Shown: piece after piece, positions 1 through 9,063 of the stretch
Layout of the letters: each line of letters starts with the position of its first letter
How positions within the stretch are numbered: position 1 is the stretch's first letter
From: CAVVSD01 sp963757125
Lineage (GTDB): Bacteria; Actinomycetota; Thermoleophilia; Solirubrobacterales; Solirubrobacteraceae
Assembly (NCBI GenBank): GCA_963757125.1
Contig: CAVWQP010000005.1
Location: 310,001-374,000, forward strand
Length of the DNA stretch: 64,000 nucleotides
Reading direction: 5' to 3'
Position numbers and translations under genes: made by a program
The notes under the pieces: model-generated
What the model was told of the DNA's origin: nothing
Seen by the model: the letters and a program-made list of their open reading frames with translations, nothing else
Database searches by the model: none

Positions 1-164
1 GTCAGCTCGATGACGCCCGGCCGCAGCACGGTCTGCTCGACCGCGAGCTCCTCGACCGGAGGCCCGCGACGCTCCCCCAGCCCGGGCCCGTCGAGCAGCG
101 CGAACGCGGCCAGGCCGACGACGATGAGCGCGAGCGGCGCGACCCCGAGCAGCCAGCGCGGCAT
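1..164 (-). CDS. Membrane-anchored protein, N-terminal part (cut by left edge)
   Basis: The first 54 residues are visible. They start MPRWLLGVAPLALIVV, giving one hydrophobic anchor over residues 4-25, followed by a polar region that includes EELAVEQTVLRPG. The ATG overlaps the multicopper oxidase stop by one base (TGATG), so the two are probably co-translated. The segment after the anchor could begin a periplasmic beta domain, perhaps cupredoxin-like, but too little is present to identify a family. The remainder lies beyond position 1. Confidence 0.6.
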   Translation of the reverse strand, partial: MPRWLLGVAPLALIVVGLAAFALLDGPGLGERRGPPVEELAVEQTVLRPGVIEL

Positions 165-1183
165 CACGCGACCTCGAAGAAGCCCTGCCAGCCCAGCTCG
201 GTGAACTCCGACTGGTGGGCGTGGAACATGTAGCGCCCCGGATACGCGAAGCGCCACTCGAGGATCGCCCGCTGACCCTGGCAGAACATGACGGTGTCGG
301 TGTGCTCGGTCGGGGTCGAGCCCGTGCCGGTCGGGAAGACGTCGAAGAAGTTGCCGTGCAGGTGGAACGAGTTGATGAGGTCGTACTCGAGGACGTTCAC
401 GACGTAGAGCCGCACGAGCTGGTCGCGGCGCACGGCGATCGGCTGGTGCATGTAGGCGAAGCCGATCGTGTTGGCGGCGTAGACCTCGTTGGCGCGGTCG
501 AAGTTCGTGTCGAACCCGTTCATGACCATCACCATCTCGTCGGCCTCCGGGCGGCCGTCCTTCGGATCGATGATGAACGCCCCGTACAGGCCCTTGGCGA
601 TGTGCTCCGCCAGCGGCCGGACGTGGCAGTGGTACAGGTGCAGCCCGGCGGGCAGGGCGTCGAACTCGTAGACGGTCTTCTGCCCCGGCGCCAGCTCGCC
701 CGCGCCCAGGCCCGGAACGCCGTCCTGCTCCGACGGGTGGATCCCGTGGAAGTGGATCGTGTGCGGGTGGGTGGACGCGTTGATGAACGAGATCCGCAGC
801 AGCTCGCCCTCGCGGGCGCGCAGCGTCGGTCCGGGGATGCGGTCGTTGTAGGTCCAGGCCGCGAACCGCACGCCCGGCATGACCTCGACCTCGCGATCGG
901 ACGCGTAGAGCTCCCACTCGCGCACGACGCGCCCGGACGGCAGCCGGCGGGTCGTGCCCCAGTCGAAGTCGCGGAGGATCTCGTGGGGGTCGAAGCCGTT
1001 GCCGCCGGGCTCGACCATCCCGCCGTCGCGGAATGCGGCGTGCCCCGCGTGCGCATCGGCAGCGGCGGCGGTGTGCGCACCGTGCCCGTTCGCAGCCTCG
1101 GCCGTCGCGCGGACCGCAGCGCCCCCGAGGCCGAGGGTCGGGAGGGAGCAGAGCAGGAGTCGACGGCGACTGAGTCGTGGCAC
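164..1183 (-). CDS. Two-domain multicopper oxidase with Tat signal
   Basis: 339 aa. The N-terminus (RLSRRRLLL, then a hydrophobic stretch ending near residue 27) is a twin-arginine signal, so the enzyme is exported folded with copper. Copper motifs are IHFHG and YHCHVRPLAEH in the first half, and FHLHGNFF and MFHAHQSEF in the second. The Cys-containing motif that supplies the type 1 ligands is therefore in domain 1, while domain 2 keeps only HxH-type ligands. The family oxidises phenols, metals or other reductants with O2. The GTG start lies 7 nt after CATAAT (minus strand, 1196-1191), suggesting a leaderless transcript. Substrate is unknown. Confidence 0.85.
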   Translation of the reverse strand: MPRLSRRRLLLCSLPTLGLGGAAVRATAEAANGHGAHTAAAADAHAGHAAFRDGGMVEPGGNGFDPHEILRDFDWGTTRRLPSGRVVREWELYASDREVEVMPGVRFAAWTYNDRIPGPTLRAREGELLRISFINASTHPHTIHFHGIHPSEQDGVPGLGAGELAPGQKTVYEFDALPAGLHLYHCHVRPLAEHIAKGLYGAFIIDPKDGRPEADEMVMVMNGFDTNFDRANEVYAANTIGFAYMHQPIAVRRDQLVRLYVVNVLEYDLINSFHLHGNFFDVFPTGTGSTPTEHTDTVMFCQGQRAILEWRFAYPGRYMFHAHQSEFTELGWQGFFEVA

Positions 1184-1190
1184 GTCGGTG

Positions 1191-1196
1191 ATTATG
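1191..1196 (-). promoter_or_regulatory. -10 element of the multicopper oxidase gene
   Basis: CATAAT on the minus strand ends 7 nt before the GTG at 1183. Initiation would then fall on or next to the start codon, as in leaderless actinobacterial transcripts. No clear -35 was seen. Confidence 0.45.
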
Positions 1197-1202
1197 GCAT
1201 GA

Positions 1203-1880
1203 CTAAACCCTGAGTTGTCCAGCGAGCTGCTCCGGGACGCTCAGCGCCGGGAGATGGCCGCTGTCCACGATGTCGGGCTCGACGCCGAGGCGGTCGCGCG
1301 AGACCCGCTGCATGAACGGCAGCGGGAACAGGCGGTCGCGGCGCCCGGCGATGACGCGCGTCGGCAGGTCCGGCCAGGCGGCGAGCGGCCACGTGTCCTC
1401 GAACGCCCTGCCCGACTCGGGGCGCTCGCCGCGCGCGAAGAGGTCCTCGACGACGGGCTCGGGCACGTCGTGGAAGAACGTCTCGCGCACGTCGAACGGC
1501 GCGTCGGGGTCGCGGCCCTCCGCGATCGCCGCCTCGCGCGACGCCGCGTCCTGCCCCGTCGACGACCACCACGTGCCCGGCGTGTCGCCGGGCGCAGGGA
1601 TCATCGGGGCGACGAGGATCATCCGCTCGACGTCCAGCCGTCCGGCCGCGATGGGGGCGGAGAAGGCGCCCATCGACTGCGCGACGAGGACGATGGCGTC
1701 GACGTCGCCGGCCGCCGCGACGATCGCGTCGGCGTACTCCTCCAGCCCGGCCGCGTCGTCGGGCCCGGGCAGGTCGGGCGCGATCACCCGGTGGCCGGCG
1801 TCGCGGAGGATCGGGGCCACCAGGTCCCAGTAGTGGGCGTCACCGCCGGCGCCGGGCACCAGCACGAAGTTCATGCTCAT
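1203..1880 (-). CDS. Alpha/beta hydrolase, RsbQ/EstC-like small esterase
   Basis: 225 aa, starting MSMNFVLVPGAGGDAHYW, the HGxG-like oxyanion strand-loop of small alpha/beta hydrolases. The nucleophile elbow is AQSMGA (Ser near residue 75) and the catalytic His lies in DSGHLPAL near the end. Length fits the single-domain esterase/salicylate-esterase-like group. It sits 30 nt downstream of the HpaB-type monooxygenase on the same strand, so a role in releasing or processing an aromatic ester is possible but unproven. Another Met at codon 3 could also be the start. Confidence 0.75.
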   Translation of the reverse strand: MSMNFVLVPGAGGDAHYWDLVAPILRDAGHRVIAPDLPGPDDAAGLEEYADAIVAAAGDVDAIVLVAQSMGAFSAPIAAGRLDVERMILVAPMIPAPGDTPGTWWSSTGQDAASREAAIAEGRDPDAPFDVRETFFHDVPEPVVEDLFARGERPESGRAFEDTWPLAAWPDLPTRVIAGRRDRLFPLPFMQRVSRDRLGVEPDIVDSGHLPALSVPEQLAGQLRV

Positions 1881-1910
1881 GCCCGATAGGACGCCGGCGG
1901 CCGCCGAGAC

Positions 1911-3488
1911 TCATCGCGAGGCGTAGTAGCCCTGCTGCACGTCCTGCTCGCGGGCGTACTCCGGCTGGTAGCGGACGTTCGCGTAGTTCGCGTTGGCCAG
2001 GTCGGCCTCCTCCGCGCGCCGCGCGAGCTCCTCGGCGTCGCCGAAGCCCAGCACGTCGCGGGCGAGCTGCGTGAGCGGCCCATCCACCTGGTACTCCATC
2101 CGCTGCATCGTCAGCAGCTTGATGAGGTACAGCGGCGTCCCGTTGAACTTCTCGAACATCTCGTGGCGGGCGCCCCACTCGGTGAGGTAGCGCTCGCTGA
2201 TCTGCCGGAAGATGCTGATCCGGTCCGTCGCGCTCATGTGCGAGCCCTTCAGCGCCTCCTTGAGCTTCGGGCCGATGTACGGGTCGTCGAGCTCGCGCTT
2301 CGTCGGCTGCAGCACCACGCCGCGGCCGCAGAAGTCGATGAGGATGTTCACCATCTCGTGCTGGTGCTCGAGGTAGTGCGCGCGGCCGAAGTCGACGAAG
2401 ATGTTGTTCGGCTTGTAGAGCCCGCCCGCGGTGTGGAACCCGGTCTCCTCGGCCGAGATCATGAACGCGCGGCACGTCTCGCGGAAGCGGACGAGGTCGG
2501 CGAGCTGCGACTGCACGACCGGGCTCTTGTTCGTGCCGAGCGCCTCGGTGAGCAGCAGCGCGAGGCCGACCATGAGCTCCGCGTGCACGCAGTGGCGGAT
2601 CTGGGTCTCGAGGTGCACCCAGTCGAACTGGCGCTGGGGGTACCACTTGGCGTGGTCCGGGTTGCCGACGTGCTGGACCTGGTCCCAGGGGATGAGGACG
2701 TCGTCGAAGTAGACCATCCCGTCGAGCTCGTCGCCGATCGTGGCGAGCGGGCGGTCGTAGGGGTCGGCGTCGGGCTGAGCGCGCGACTCGCGGGCGACGA
2801 TCGAGACGCCGGGCGTGTTGACCGGGACGAGCGCGTAGATGGTCTGCTCGGGGGTCTGGCCCGGGCGCCAGAGGTTGCCGATGAGCAGCTCGTTGACGAA
2901 CGGGATCGTCGTGCCGATCGCCTTCCAGCCCCGGACGACGATGCCCTCGTCGGTCTCCTCCTGGATCGCCAGCATCGGCGTCTCGCCCATGGCGTCGTCG
3001 CGGCCGCGGTCGTACTGGACGTCGAGGAACATCGGGGAGATCGCGACGTCGTCGCGCGTCACGCGCGCCCACTGCGCCTCGATGTTGCCGCTCAGGTCGC
3101 GGTGCGGGCCCTTGAAGACCGAGTTCTCCGCCCACGGCTTGGGATCGTCGGCCTGCGCGTACATGACGACGTTCATGCCCGCCGGCGGGCGGGTGAAGAT
3201 GCCGCCCTTGAACTGGCGGAACCAGAACTCGTGGTACGCGCGGCGGCGCTGCACGTCCTCCTTGGAGCGCGGGAGGAACCAGTGCATCGACTGGCGGTTG
3301 CCGTCGTCGTCGACGTACGTCAGCACGTCGGAGTGCTCGGGCTCGAGGTGCAGGTCGTAGTAGCGCGCGATCTGCTCGGCGTAGCCGCGGGTCTTCGGGT
3401 GCGTCGTGACGTCCTCGATCAGCTCGCCGCCGACGTACACCCGGCGCCCGTCGCGCAGCGACTCCAGGTACTCCTGGCCTGTCCTCAT
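1911..3488 (-). CDS. hpaB: 4-hydroxyphenylacetate 3-monooxygenase family, oxygenase component (HpaB-like)
   Basis: 525 aa, the usual length for HpaB/PvcC-type two-component flavin monooxygenases, which use FADH2 from a separate reductase to ortho-hydroxylate phenols. The start MRTGQEYLESL is typical of the family and follows a GGAGGAGAG ribosome site. Further family-like segments are DVQYDRGRD, TTIPFVNELL and GLYKPNNIF. The matching flavin reductase lies 3.2 kb away on the other strand, beyond a large regulator gene that directly precedes this one. The open frame continues upstream of the true start because of high GC; that part is not coding. The exact phenol is unknown. Confidence 0.85.
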   Translation of the reverse strand: MRTGQEYLESLRDGRRVYVGGELIEDVTTHPKTRGYAEQIARYYDLHLEPEHSDVLTYVDDDGNRQSMHWFLPRSKEDVQRRRAYHEFWFRQFKGGIFTRPPAGMNVVMYAQADDPKPWAENSVFKGPHRDLSGNIEAQWARVTRDDVAISPMFLDVQYDRGRDDAMGETPMLAIQEETDEGIVVRGWKAIGTTIPFVNELLIGNLWRPGQTPEQTIYALVPVNTPGVSIVARESRAQPDADPYDRPLATIGDELDGMVYFDDVLIPWDQVQHVGNPDHAKWYPQRQFDWVHLETQIRHCVHAELMVGLALLLTEALGTNKSPVVQSQLADLVRFRETCRAFMISAEETGFHTAGGLYKPNNIFVDFGRAHYLEHQHEMVNILIDFCGRGVVLQPTKRELDDPYIGPKLKEALKGSHMSATDRISIFRQISERYLTEWGARHEMFEKFNGTPLYLIKLLTMQRMEYQVDGPLTQLARDVLGFGDAEELARRAEEADLANANYANVRYQPEYAREQDVQQGYYASR

Positions 3489-3556
3489 GCCGTCTCTCTC
3501 CTCCGGTCGATGCCGAGAGGGTCCTCCGCGCGGCGTTAACGGCCCCGAAACCGCGG

Positions 3557-6500
3557 TCAGCGACGGAGGCTCTCGAGCAGGCTCCGGGTGGCGTCCGACG
3601 GCCGGGCGCCCAGCGTGTCCAGGGCGTCGGCGCACCCCCGGTACGCCGCGATGACGCCGTCCTCGTCGCCGACGATGCCCGCGACCTGCATCCGCAGCCG
3701 CCACGCGCTCTCGCGGAAGGGGTCCTCGCCGAGCGCGGCCTCCGCGAGCTCGCCCGCCTCCGTGTAGCGGCCCGCCTCGTAGGCCAGGCGCGCGGCGTCG
3801 AGCCGCGCGTCCGCGCGCAGCCCGCCGAGGTGCTCCCGGCGCTCTGCGACCCACGGGGCGTCGACGCCCTCGAGGTACTCGCCCCGGTCGAGCAGGGCCA
3901 GCGCGTCGAGCAGCACCGCGAGGCGATCCTCGCCCTGCAGGCGCGACGCCTCGGCGAGCAGCGACTCGGCCCGGGCGGCGTCGCCCGACAGCGACACGGG
4001 CCCGCCGAAGCGCAGCGTGCCGCCGTCGAACGCAGGACCCACGCCCTCGGGGAGCACCTCGCGGAGCCGGTAGACGGCCTGGCGCAGGTAGGAGCGGGCT
4101 GAGTCGTCGGCGCGCCCGCCGAACAGCGCGTCGAGCAGCTCGGAACGCTCGGCCTCCTGCCCCGGTGCCGCGGCGAGGTACGCGAGCAGGGCGACGCTCT
4201 TCGCGATCCGCGGGCGGACCTCGCGGCCGTCGACCTCGATCGCCGGCCGGCCGAGCTCGACCACGCGGACCCGGGTCGCCGGGCTGGCGTCGAGCACGAC
4301 GCCGCCGACCATGAGCGCCCGGCCGATCGCGTGCCAGGCCGAGTCGTTCGACGCCTCGGCGTCCAGGCGCCGCGCGACGACCGCGGGGAAGTCGGCCAGC
4401 GCGAGGAGCAGGTGGTGGTTGGAGCCCTGGCGGGTCGCGGCGTCGAGCGCGAGGTCGGCCGCGCGGTCGGCGGCGTCCTCGTCGCCGCGCCGCCAGTGCG
4501 CCTCGGCGAGCAGCGCGGCCGCGGTCGGCAGCTCGAGGATCCGCCCCGACCGCTGCATGCTCTCGACGGCGCGCGCGAGCGGCTCGACGGCGTCCGCGTC
4601 GGGGCTGCTGAGCAGCAGCGCCAGGCCGCGCCAGGTCTCCAGCTGCTCCTCGATGAAGTCGTAGCGCCGTGCGTCGCCCTCGCGGTCGAGCGCGTCGAGG
4701 ATCGCGAGCGCGGCGACCGGGTCGTGCGCGAGGCGCAGCTCGAGCTTCGCCTCGATGAGGCGGTTGAGCATCTCGAAGACGATCGAGCCCGTCGCGTGGA
4801 TGAGCGCCCGGCCCTGGGCGAGCACACGGCGCGCCTGGTCGAGGTCGCCGAGGTCGATCATGAGCTCGGCGCCGACGATCCCGTGCGTCCACGCCGGCGA
4901 CCAGGTGTCGGGCGGCGTCGCCGCGTAGAGCTCGAGCGCCTGCTCGGTCCTGCCCATCGCCCGCAGCGCGCCGATGCGCCACGGCGTGTCGACCGCCGCG
5001 ACCCAGGAGGACTCCGGCGCGTGGCTGACGTCGGGCAGGCGCCCGTGGGCGTAGTGCACGCGCATGATGAGCGCGTCGAGCGGCCCCCCGCTCGTCGGCG
5101 GCGGGGGCTCCGGCTCGCCGTCCGGGTCGTGGTGGACGAGGCGCAGGAGATAGCGGACGACGTCGGCCTCGGGGCTGCTCGGCGTCATCGCGATGACCTC
5201 GCTCGCATCGTCGATGCGCCCCACGTGCCAGAGACACCAGGCCATCATGCTGCCGCTCAGCGGCGAGGACCGGGCGAGGCGGTCGCGCTCCCCCGCGAGC
5301 GCGAGCCGGTCGGCGATCAGCGCGCCGCGGCGGAAGTCCTCGAGGGAGATCGCCAGCATGAGCTCCGCGGAGGTGAGACGGTCCGAGGTCCCGGCGATGG
5401 GCTCGAGCTCCTGCAGCCATCCTTCGGCGACCGCGAAGTCCAGCCGCTCGACGACGCGGCGGATGGCCTGCTCGGCCGGCGCGAGCGCCTCGTCGCGCGC
5501 GCCCGCCCGCAGCAGCTCGTCGGCGGCCTCCTCGTGGTGCCCTTCGGTGACCAGCAGCTCGCCGTGCGCCCGGCGCAGCGCCCTGACCTCGGTCGCCGGC
5601 CGCCGCCCGAGGCGCTCCACGAGGTACTCGCGGAAGCGCGGGTGCGGGCGCATGCAGCGGCGGTCCTGCTCCCAGGCCACCGGGAGATGGCGGGCGCGCA
5701 GGCCGACAAGGAGCTCCCCTGCGCCGGCGATGCCGAGCGCCTCCGCCCGCTCGGCGGTGACCTCGTCGAGCATGGAGGTCACCTCCAGCAGCTCGCGCTC
5801 GGCCGGGGTCAGGCGCGACAGGATCTGCGTGGCGAGGTAGCCGTGCAGCGGGTCGGCCTCGCCGCCGACGCCCTGGACGTGGTCGGCCGACCGCCACGCC
5901 TCGAAGAGCACGCCGGTGACCCAACCGCCGGTGTCGGCGACGGCCCGTGCGGGGTCGACGCCCTCACGTCCGGCGCGCTCGAGCGCCTCCGCGGCCTCCT
6001 CCGGCGTGAAGGCGAGCGCCGCCTCACCCACGGTCGCGACGCTGCCGACCGCGCCGCGGTCGCCGAGGTCGACGCCGACGTCCGAGCGGCTCAGCAGCGC
6101 GATCCCCAGCGTCGGGGGCGCGTAGCGCACGAGCGCCCCGATCACCGCGAGCGCGGCGTCGTGGCCGGCGAGTCGCTCGAGCCCGTCCACCACGAGCAGC
6201 ATCGGCACGCCCGCCGCCGCCTCGGCGAGCAGCCCCGCCGCCTCCGCGTGCGGGATGCGTGCGGCGAGGGCGTTCGTCGCGACGTCGCTCGCGGCCGGTG
6301 CGCGGCGCGCGAGGGCCGCCTCGAGGTAGGTCAGCAGCCGGCCGGGCGCCGCGTCCGTGTCGTCGAGCGTCAGCCACGCGGTCGGGCGGTCCAGGAGCGC
6401 CGCCGCCTGCACCACCGCCGTTGTCTTGCCCGCGCCGGCGGTCGCCGTGACCAGGACGAGCGGGTGACGCTCGAGCAGCTCCGCGACGAGCCCGCTGACC

Positions 6501-6571
6501 CGCGGCCGGGCGGCGAGGCGCTCGCCCAGCGGGGGCACCGCCAGCTTGCTCTGGATCACGGCGGACGACAC
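3557..6571 (-). CDS. MalT-like STAND ATPase fused to winged-helix/BTAD (SARP-type) regulator
   Basis: About 1004 aa from a GTG preceded by AGGAGGAGG. The N-terminus resembles LuxR/MalT large regulators: SKLAVPPL, then a Walker A loop TATAGAGKTT near residue 50 and LLVVDGLERL as Walker B. A long helical repeat region follows. The last 250 residues begin VRVVELGRPAIEVDGREV, an OmpR-like winged helix, and end in a BTAD domain (AYRGCADALDTLGARPS). No C-terminal LuxR helix-turn-helix is present. It lies between the monooxygenase and the divergent flavin reductase and is probably their activator; this is inferred from position. Confidence 0.8.
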   Translation of the reverse strand: MSSAVIQSKLAVPPLGERLAARPRVSGLVAELLERHPLVLVTATAGAGKTTAVVQAAALLDRPTAWLTLDDTDAAPGRLLTYLEAALARRAPAASDVATNALAARIPHAEAAGLLAEAAAGVPMLLVVDGLERLAGHDAALAVIGALVRYAPPTLGIALLSRSDVGVDLGDRGAVGSVATVGEAALAFTPEEAAEALERAGREGVDPARAVADTGGWVTGVLFEAWRSADHVQGVGGEADPLHGYLATQILSRLTPAERELLEVTSMLDEVTAERAEALGIAGAGELLVGLRARHLPVAWEQDRRCMRPHPRFREYLVERLGRRPATEVRALRRAHGELLVTEGHHEEAADELLRAGARDEALAPAEQAIRRVVERLDFAVAEGWLQELEPIAGTSDRLTSAELMLAISLEDFRRGALIADRLALAGERDRLARSSPLSGSMMAWCLWHVGRIDDASEVIAMTPSSPEADVVRYLLRLVHHDPDGEPEPPPPTSGGPLDALIMRVHYAHGRLPDVSHAPESSWVAAVDTPWRIGALRAMGRTEQALELYAATPPDTWSPAWTHGIVGAELMIDLGDLDQARRVLAQGRALIHATGSIVFEMLNRLIEAKLELRLAHDPVAALAILDALDREGDARRYDFIEEQLETWRGLALLLSSPDADAVEPLARAVESMQRSGRILELPTAAALLAEAHWRRGDEDAADRAADLALDAATRQGSNHHLLLALADFPAVVARRLDAEASNDSAWHAIGRALMVGGVVLDASPATRVRVVELGRPAIEVDGREVRPRIAKSVALLAYLAAAPGQEAERSELLDALFGGRADDSARSYLRQAVYRLREVLPEGVGPAFDGGTLRFGGPVSLSGDAARAESLLAEASRLQGEDRLAVLLDALALLDRGEYLEGVDAPWVAERREHLGGLRADARLDAARLAYEAGRYTEAGELAEAALGEDPFRESAWRLRMQVAGIVGDEDGVIAAYRGCADALDTLGARPSDATRSLLESLRR

Positions 6572-6667
6572 CGGCGCTCCTCCTCCTGGGGCGCCAAGCG
6601 TAAGGCCGCGCAGCGCTGCGCACGTTTCGGCGTGGTTCACGCACCTCTCGACACCATCCGCGGCGTG

Positions 6668-7141
6668 ATGGGAACAGATACATACCGAGAGGCCGCGGGG
6701 CACTTCACCACCGGAGTCGCCGTGATCACGACGCTGCACGAGGGCCGTCGCTACGGCGTGACCGCCAGCGCCGTCACCTCCTTGTCGCTGGATCCGCCGA
6801 TGCTCCTCGTCTGCCTGAACCGGAGCCTCGCGACCCGCGACGCCGTCGTCGCCACGCGGCGCTTCGCCGTGAACGTCCTCGCCGAGGACCAGGCCGCGCT
6901 CGCGATGCAGTTCGCGACGCGGGCCCCCGACAAGTTCGCCGGCGTCGCCGTGACGGAGGGCCTGGACGGCGTCCCGTTGCTCGCCGACGCCCTCGCGCAC
7001 CTGCAGTGCACCGTCGTCGACCCGGTCGACGCCGCGACGCACACCGTGCTGCTGGCCGAGGTCGACGCGACCGGCATCGGGACGGGCAGCCCGCTCGCGT
7101 ACTTCCGCGGGTCCTTCGGGCGCTTCGAGATGGCCGCCTAG
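6668..7141 (+). CDS. hpaC: Flavin reductase, HpaC-like partner of the monooxygenase
   Basis: 157 aa with the flavin reductase-like domain: HFTTGVAVITTLHEG, GVTASAVTSLSLDPPMLLVC and FAVNVLAEDQ are standard FMN-binding segments, and PLAYFRGSFGRF closes the domain. It reduces FAD/FMN with NAD(P)H and hands it to an oxygenase such as the HpaB homologue nearby. The start follows an in-frame GTG directly (GTGATG), so initiation may be one codon earlier. Its 3' end overlaps the convergent old-yellow-enzyme gene by 4 nt. Confidence 0.85.
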   Translation: MGTDTYREAAGHFTTGVAVITTLHEGRRYGVTASAVTSLSLDPPMLLVCLNRSLATRDAVVATRRFAVNVLAEDQAALAMQFATRAPDKFAGVAVTEGLDGVPLLADALAHLQCTVVDPVDAATHTVLLAEVDATGIGTGSPLAYFRGSFGRFEMAA

Positions 7142-9063
7142 GCGAGGGCCAGCGCCGCCTCGCGCCCCTCTGCGAACGCGCGCACCGCGTCCAGCTCGCC
7201 CGCGTGGCGGGCGCCCCCGACGACGACGTGCTCCAGCCCGAGCCGCTCGAGCAGGCCCGCCAGGGCGTCCTCGCGCTCCTGCCCGGCGGCGATGACGACG
7301 CTGTCGGCTGGGATGGTCTCGTCGCCGATCCGCAGCCCGCCCGGCTCGATCGCGACGTACTCGACGCCGGTCAACGTCCGGACGCCGGCGCGGCGCAGCG
7401 CGTCGAGCGCGACCCACCGGGTCGAGCGCCCGATCCCCTCGCCGATGCGGCCGCCGCGCCGCATGAGCGTGATCGCGGGACCGCCCTCGTGGGCCAGGCG
7501 GTGCGCGACGTCGACGCCGATGCCGCCCGCGCCGACGATCGCCACGGCGTCGCCGGGCACGCCGTCGACGAGCGCCCGCGCGTAGGGAACGACGTGCGGC
7601 AGGTCGCGGCCGGGCACGTCGACCTCCCGCGGACGGACCCCCGTCGCGAGGACGGCGCCGTCGAAGCCCGCGAGCTCGTCCGCGTCGCCCTCGCCGAGCC
7701 GCCGCCCGAGCCGGACGTCGACGCCGAGGCGGTCCAGCTCGGCCGTGAAGTACCGGATCGTGCCGTCGAACATCTCCTTGCCCGGCACGAGCCGCGCCAG
7801 GCGGAACTGGCCGCCCAGCTCGTCGTCGGCCTCGAAGAGGACGACCTGGGCGCCGAGCCCGGCGAGCGCCCGCGCGGCCTCCATGCCGGCCGGGCCGCCG
7901 CCGATCACCGCGATCCGCCGCGACGAGCCCGCGGGCACGGGCTCGGTCTCGCGGCCGGCGCGCGGGTTGACCATGCAGGACACCCGCAGGTCGTAGATGG
8001 ACCGGTCGATGCAGGCCTGGTTGCAGGCGATGCACGGGTTGACCGGCCGGCCGTCCCGGGCCCTGCCGACGAGCTCGGCGTCGGCGAGGAACGGCCGCGC
8101 CATCGAGACGAGGTCGACCTCGGTGTCGCGCAGCAGCCGCTCCGCCGTCTCCATGCTCGCGATGCGGTTGCCCGCGATCACCGGCAGCTCCCCGACCGCT
8201 GCCTTGATCTCCTCGGCACGCGGGAAGAACGCCCCCTCGGCCACGGCGCCCTGCACCGTCGGCGCGGGCGACTCGTGCCATCCGACGCCGATGTTCAGCG
8301 CATCGACGCCCGCGCCGGCCAGCTCGGCCGCGAACGCGAGGACCTCCTCGAGCGTCGTCGATCCCGGCATGAGGTCCTGGCCGGTGATCCGGAAGATGAG
8401 CGGGAACGAGCCGCCGACCGCCGCGCGGATCGCGCGCGCGACCTCGACGCCGAAGCGCCGCCGCCGCGCCGCGTCGCCGCCCCAGTCGTCGTCGCGGAGG
8501 TTCGTGAGCGGCGACAGGAACTGGTCGACGAGGTAGCCCTCCGACCCCATGACCTCCACCGCGTCGTAGCCGAGCGCCTGCGCGTGGCGGGCGCCCTCGG
8601 CGAAGGCGTCGAGGATGCCGACGATGCCCTCGTCGTCCAGCGCGCGCGGCGTCTCGCGGTTGAACCGGCTGGCGACCGCCGACGGCGCGACCGGCTGCAG
8701 GCCGAAGGACTCCTCGAACGCGTAGCGCCCCGCGTGGAACAGCTGCAGCGCGATCAGCCCGCCCGCCTCGTGCACAGCGGGCGGCGCGGACGCCAGGACC
8801 TCCCGGCTCCCCTCCTCGTTGACGAACGCGTAGCTGCGCCCGCCGGCGCCCTCGCGCGAGACCGCGGCGCCGCCCGTGACGATCAGGCCCGCGCCGCCCC
8901 GGGCGCGCTCGGCGTAGAACGCGGCGAGCGCGTCGCCGGTCGGGTCGGACTCCGACCCCAGATGCATCGACCCCATGACGATCCGGTGCGGCAGCCCCAG
9001 CGCGCCGATCGCACCGGGCCGCAGCGCATGGGGGTAGCGCGCCGCCGCGGCCGGGTCAGGCAT
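7138..9063 (-). CDS. Old yellow enzyme / 2,4-dienoyl-CoA reductase family flavoprotein
   Basis: 641 aa, the size of FadH/BaiCD-type enzymes. The N-terminal TIM barrel binds FMN (start PHRIVMGSMHLG; segment GRYAFEES). The Cys cluster CIACNQACIDR...CMVNP binds a [4Fe-4S] centre, and the C-terminal half has an FAD/NAD(P) fold with RRIAVIGGGPAGMEAARAL. Such enzymes reduce conjugated dienoyl- or enoyl-thioesters. It is last in the operon from 14025 and overlaps the SDR stop by 8 nt, the place held by ansM/plmM in cyclohexanecarboxyl-CoA cassettes as I recall them. Family assignment is firm; substrate is inferred. Confidence 0.85.
   Translation of the reverse strand: MPDPAAAARYPHALRPGAIGALGLPHRIVMGSMHLGSESDPTGDALAAFYAERARGGAGLIVTGGAAVSREGAGGRSYAFVNEEGSREVLASAPPAVHEAGGLIALQLFHAGRYAFEESFGLQPVAPSAVASRFNRETPRALDDEGIVGILDAFAEGARHAQALGYDAVEVMGSEGYLVDQFLSPLTNLRDDDWGGDAARRRRFGVEVARAIRAAVGGSFPLIFRITGQDLMPGSTTLEEVLAFAAELAGAGVDALNIGVGWHESPAPTVQGAVAEGAFFPRAEEIKAAVGELPVIAGNRIASMETAERLLRDTEVDLVSMARPFLADAELVGRARDGRPVNPCIACNQACIDRSIYDLRVSCMVNPRAGRETEPVPAGSSRRIAVIGGGPAGMEAARALAGLGAQVVLFEADDELGGQFRLARLVPGKEMFDGTIRYFTAELDRLGVDVRLGRRLGEGDADELAGFDGAVLATGVRPREVDVPGRDLPHVVPYARALVDGVPGDAVAIVGAGGIGVDVAHRLAHEGGPAITLMRRGGRIGEGIGRSTRWVALDALRRAGVRTLTGVEYVAIEPGGLRIGDETIPADSVVIAAGQEREDALAGLLERLGLEHVVVGGARHAGELDAVRAFAEGREAALALA

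Noticed and set aside
1911..5924. A 1337-codon open frame ending in the HpaB-like gene
   Set aside because: Upstream of 3488 the translation is low-complexity Arg/Ala/Gly antisense-type sequence over the regulator gene. HpaB starts at 3488 after a good ribosome site.
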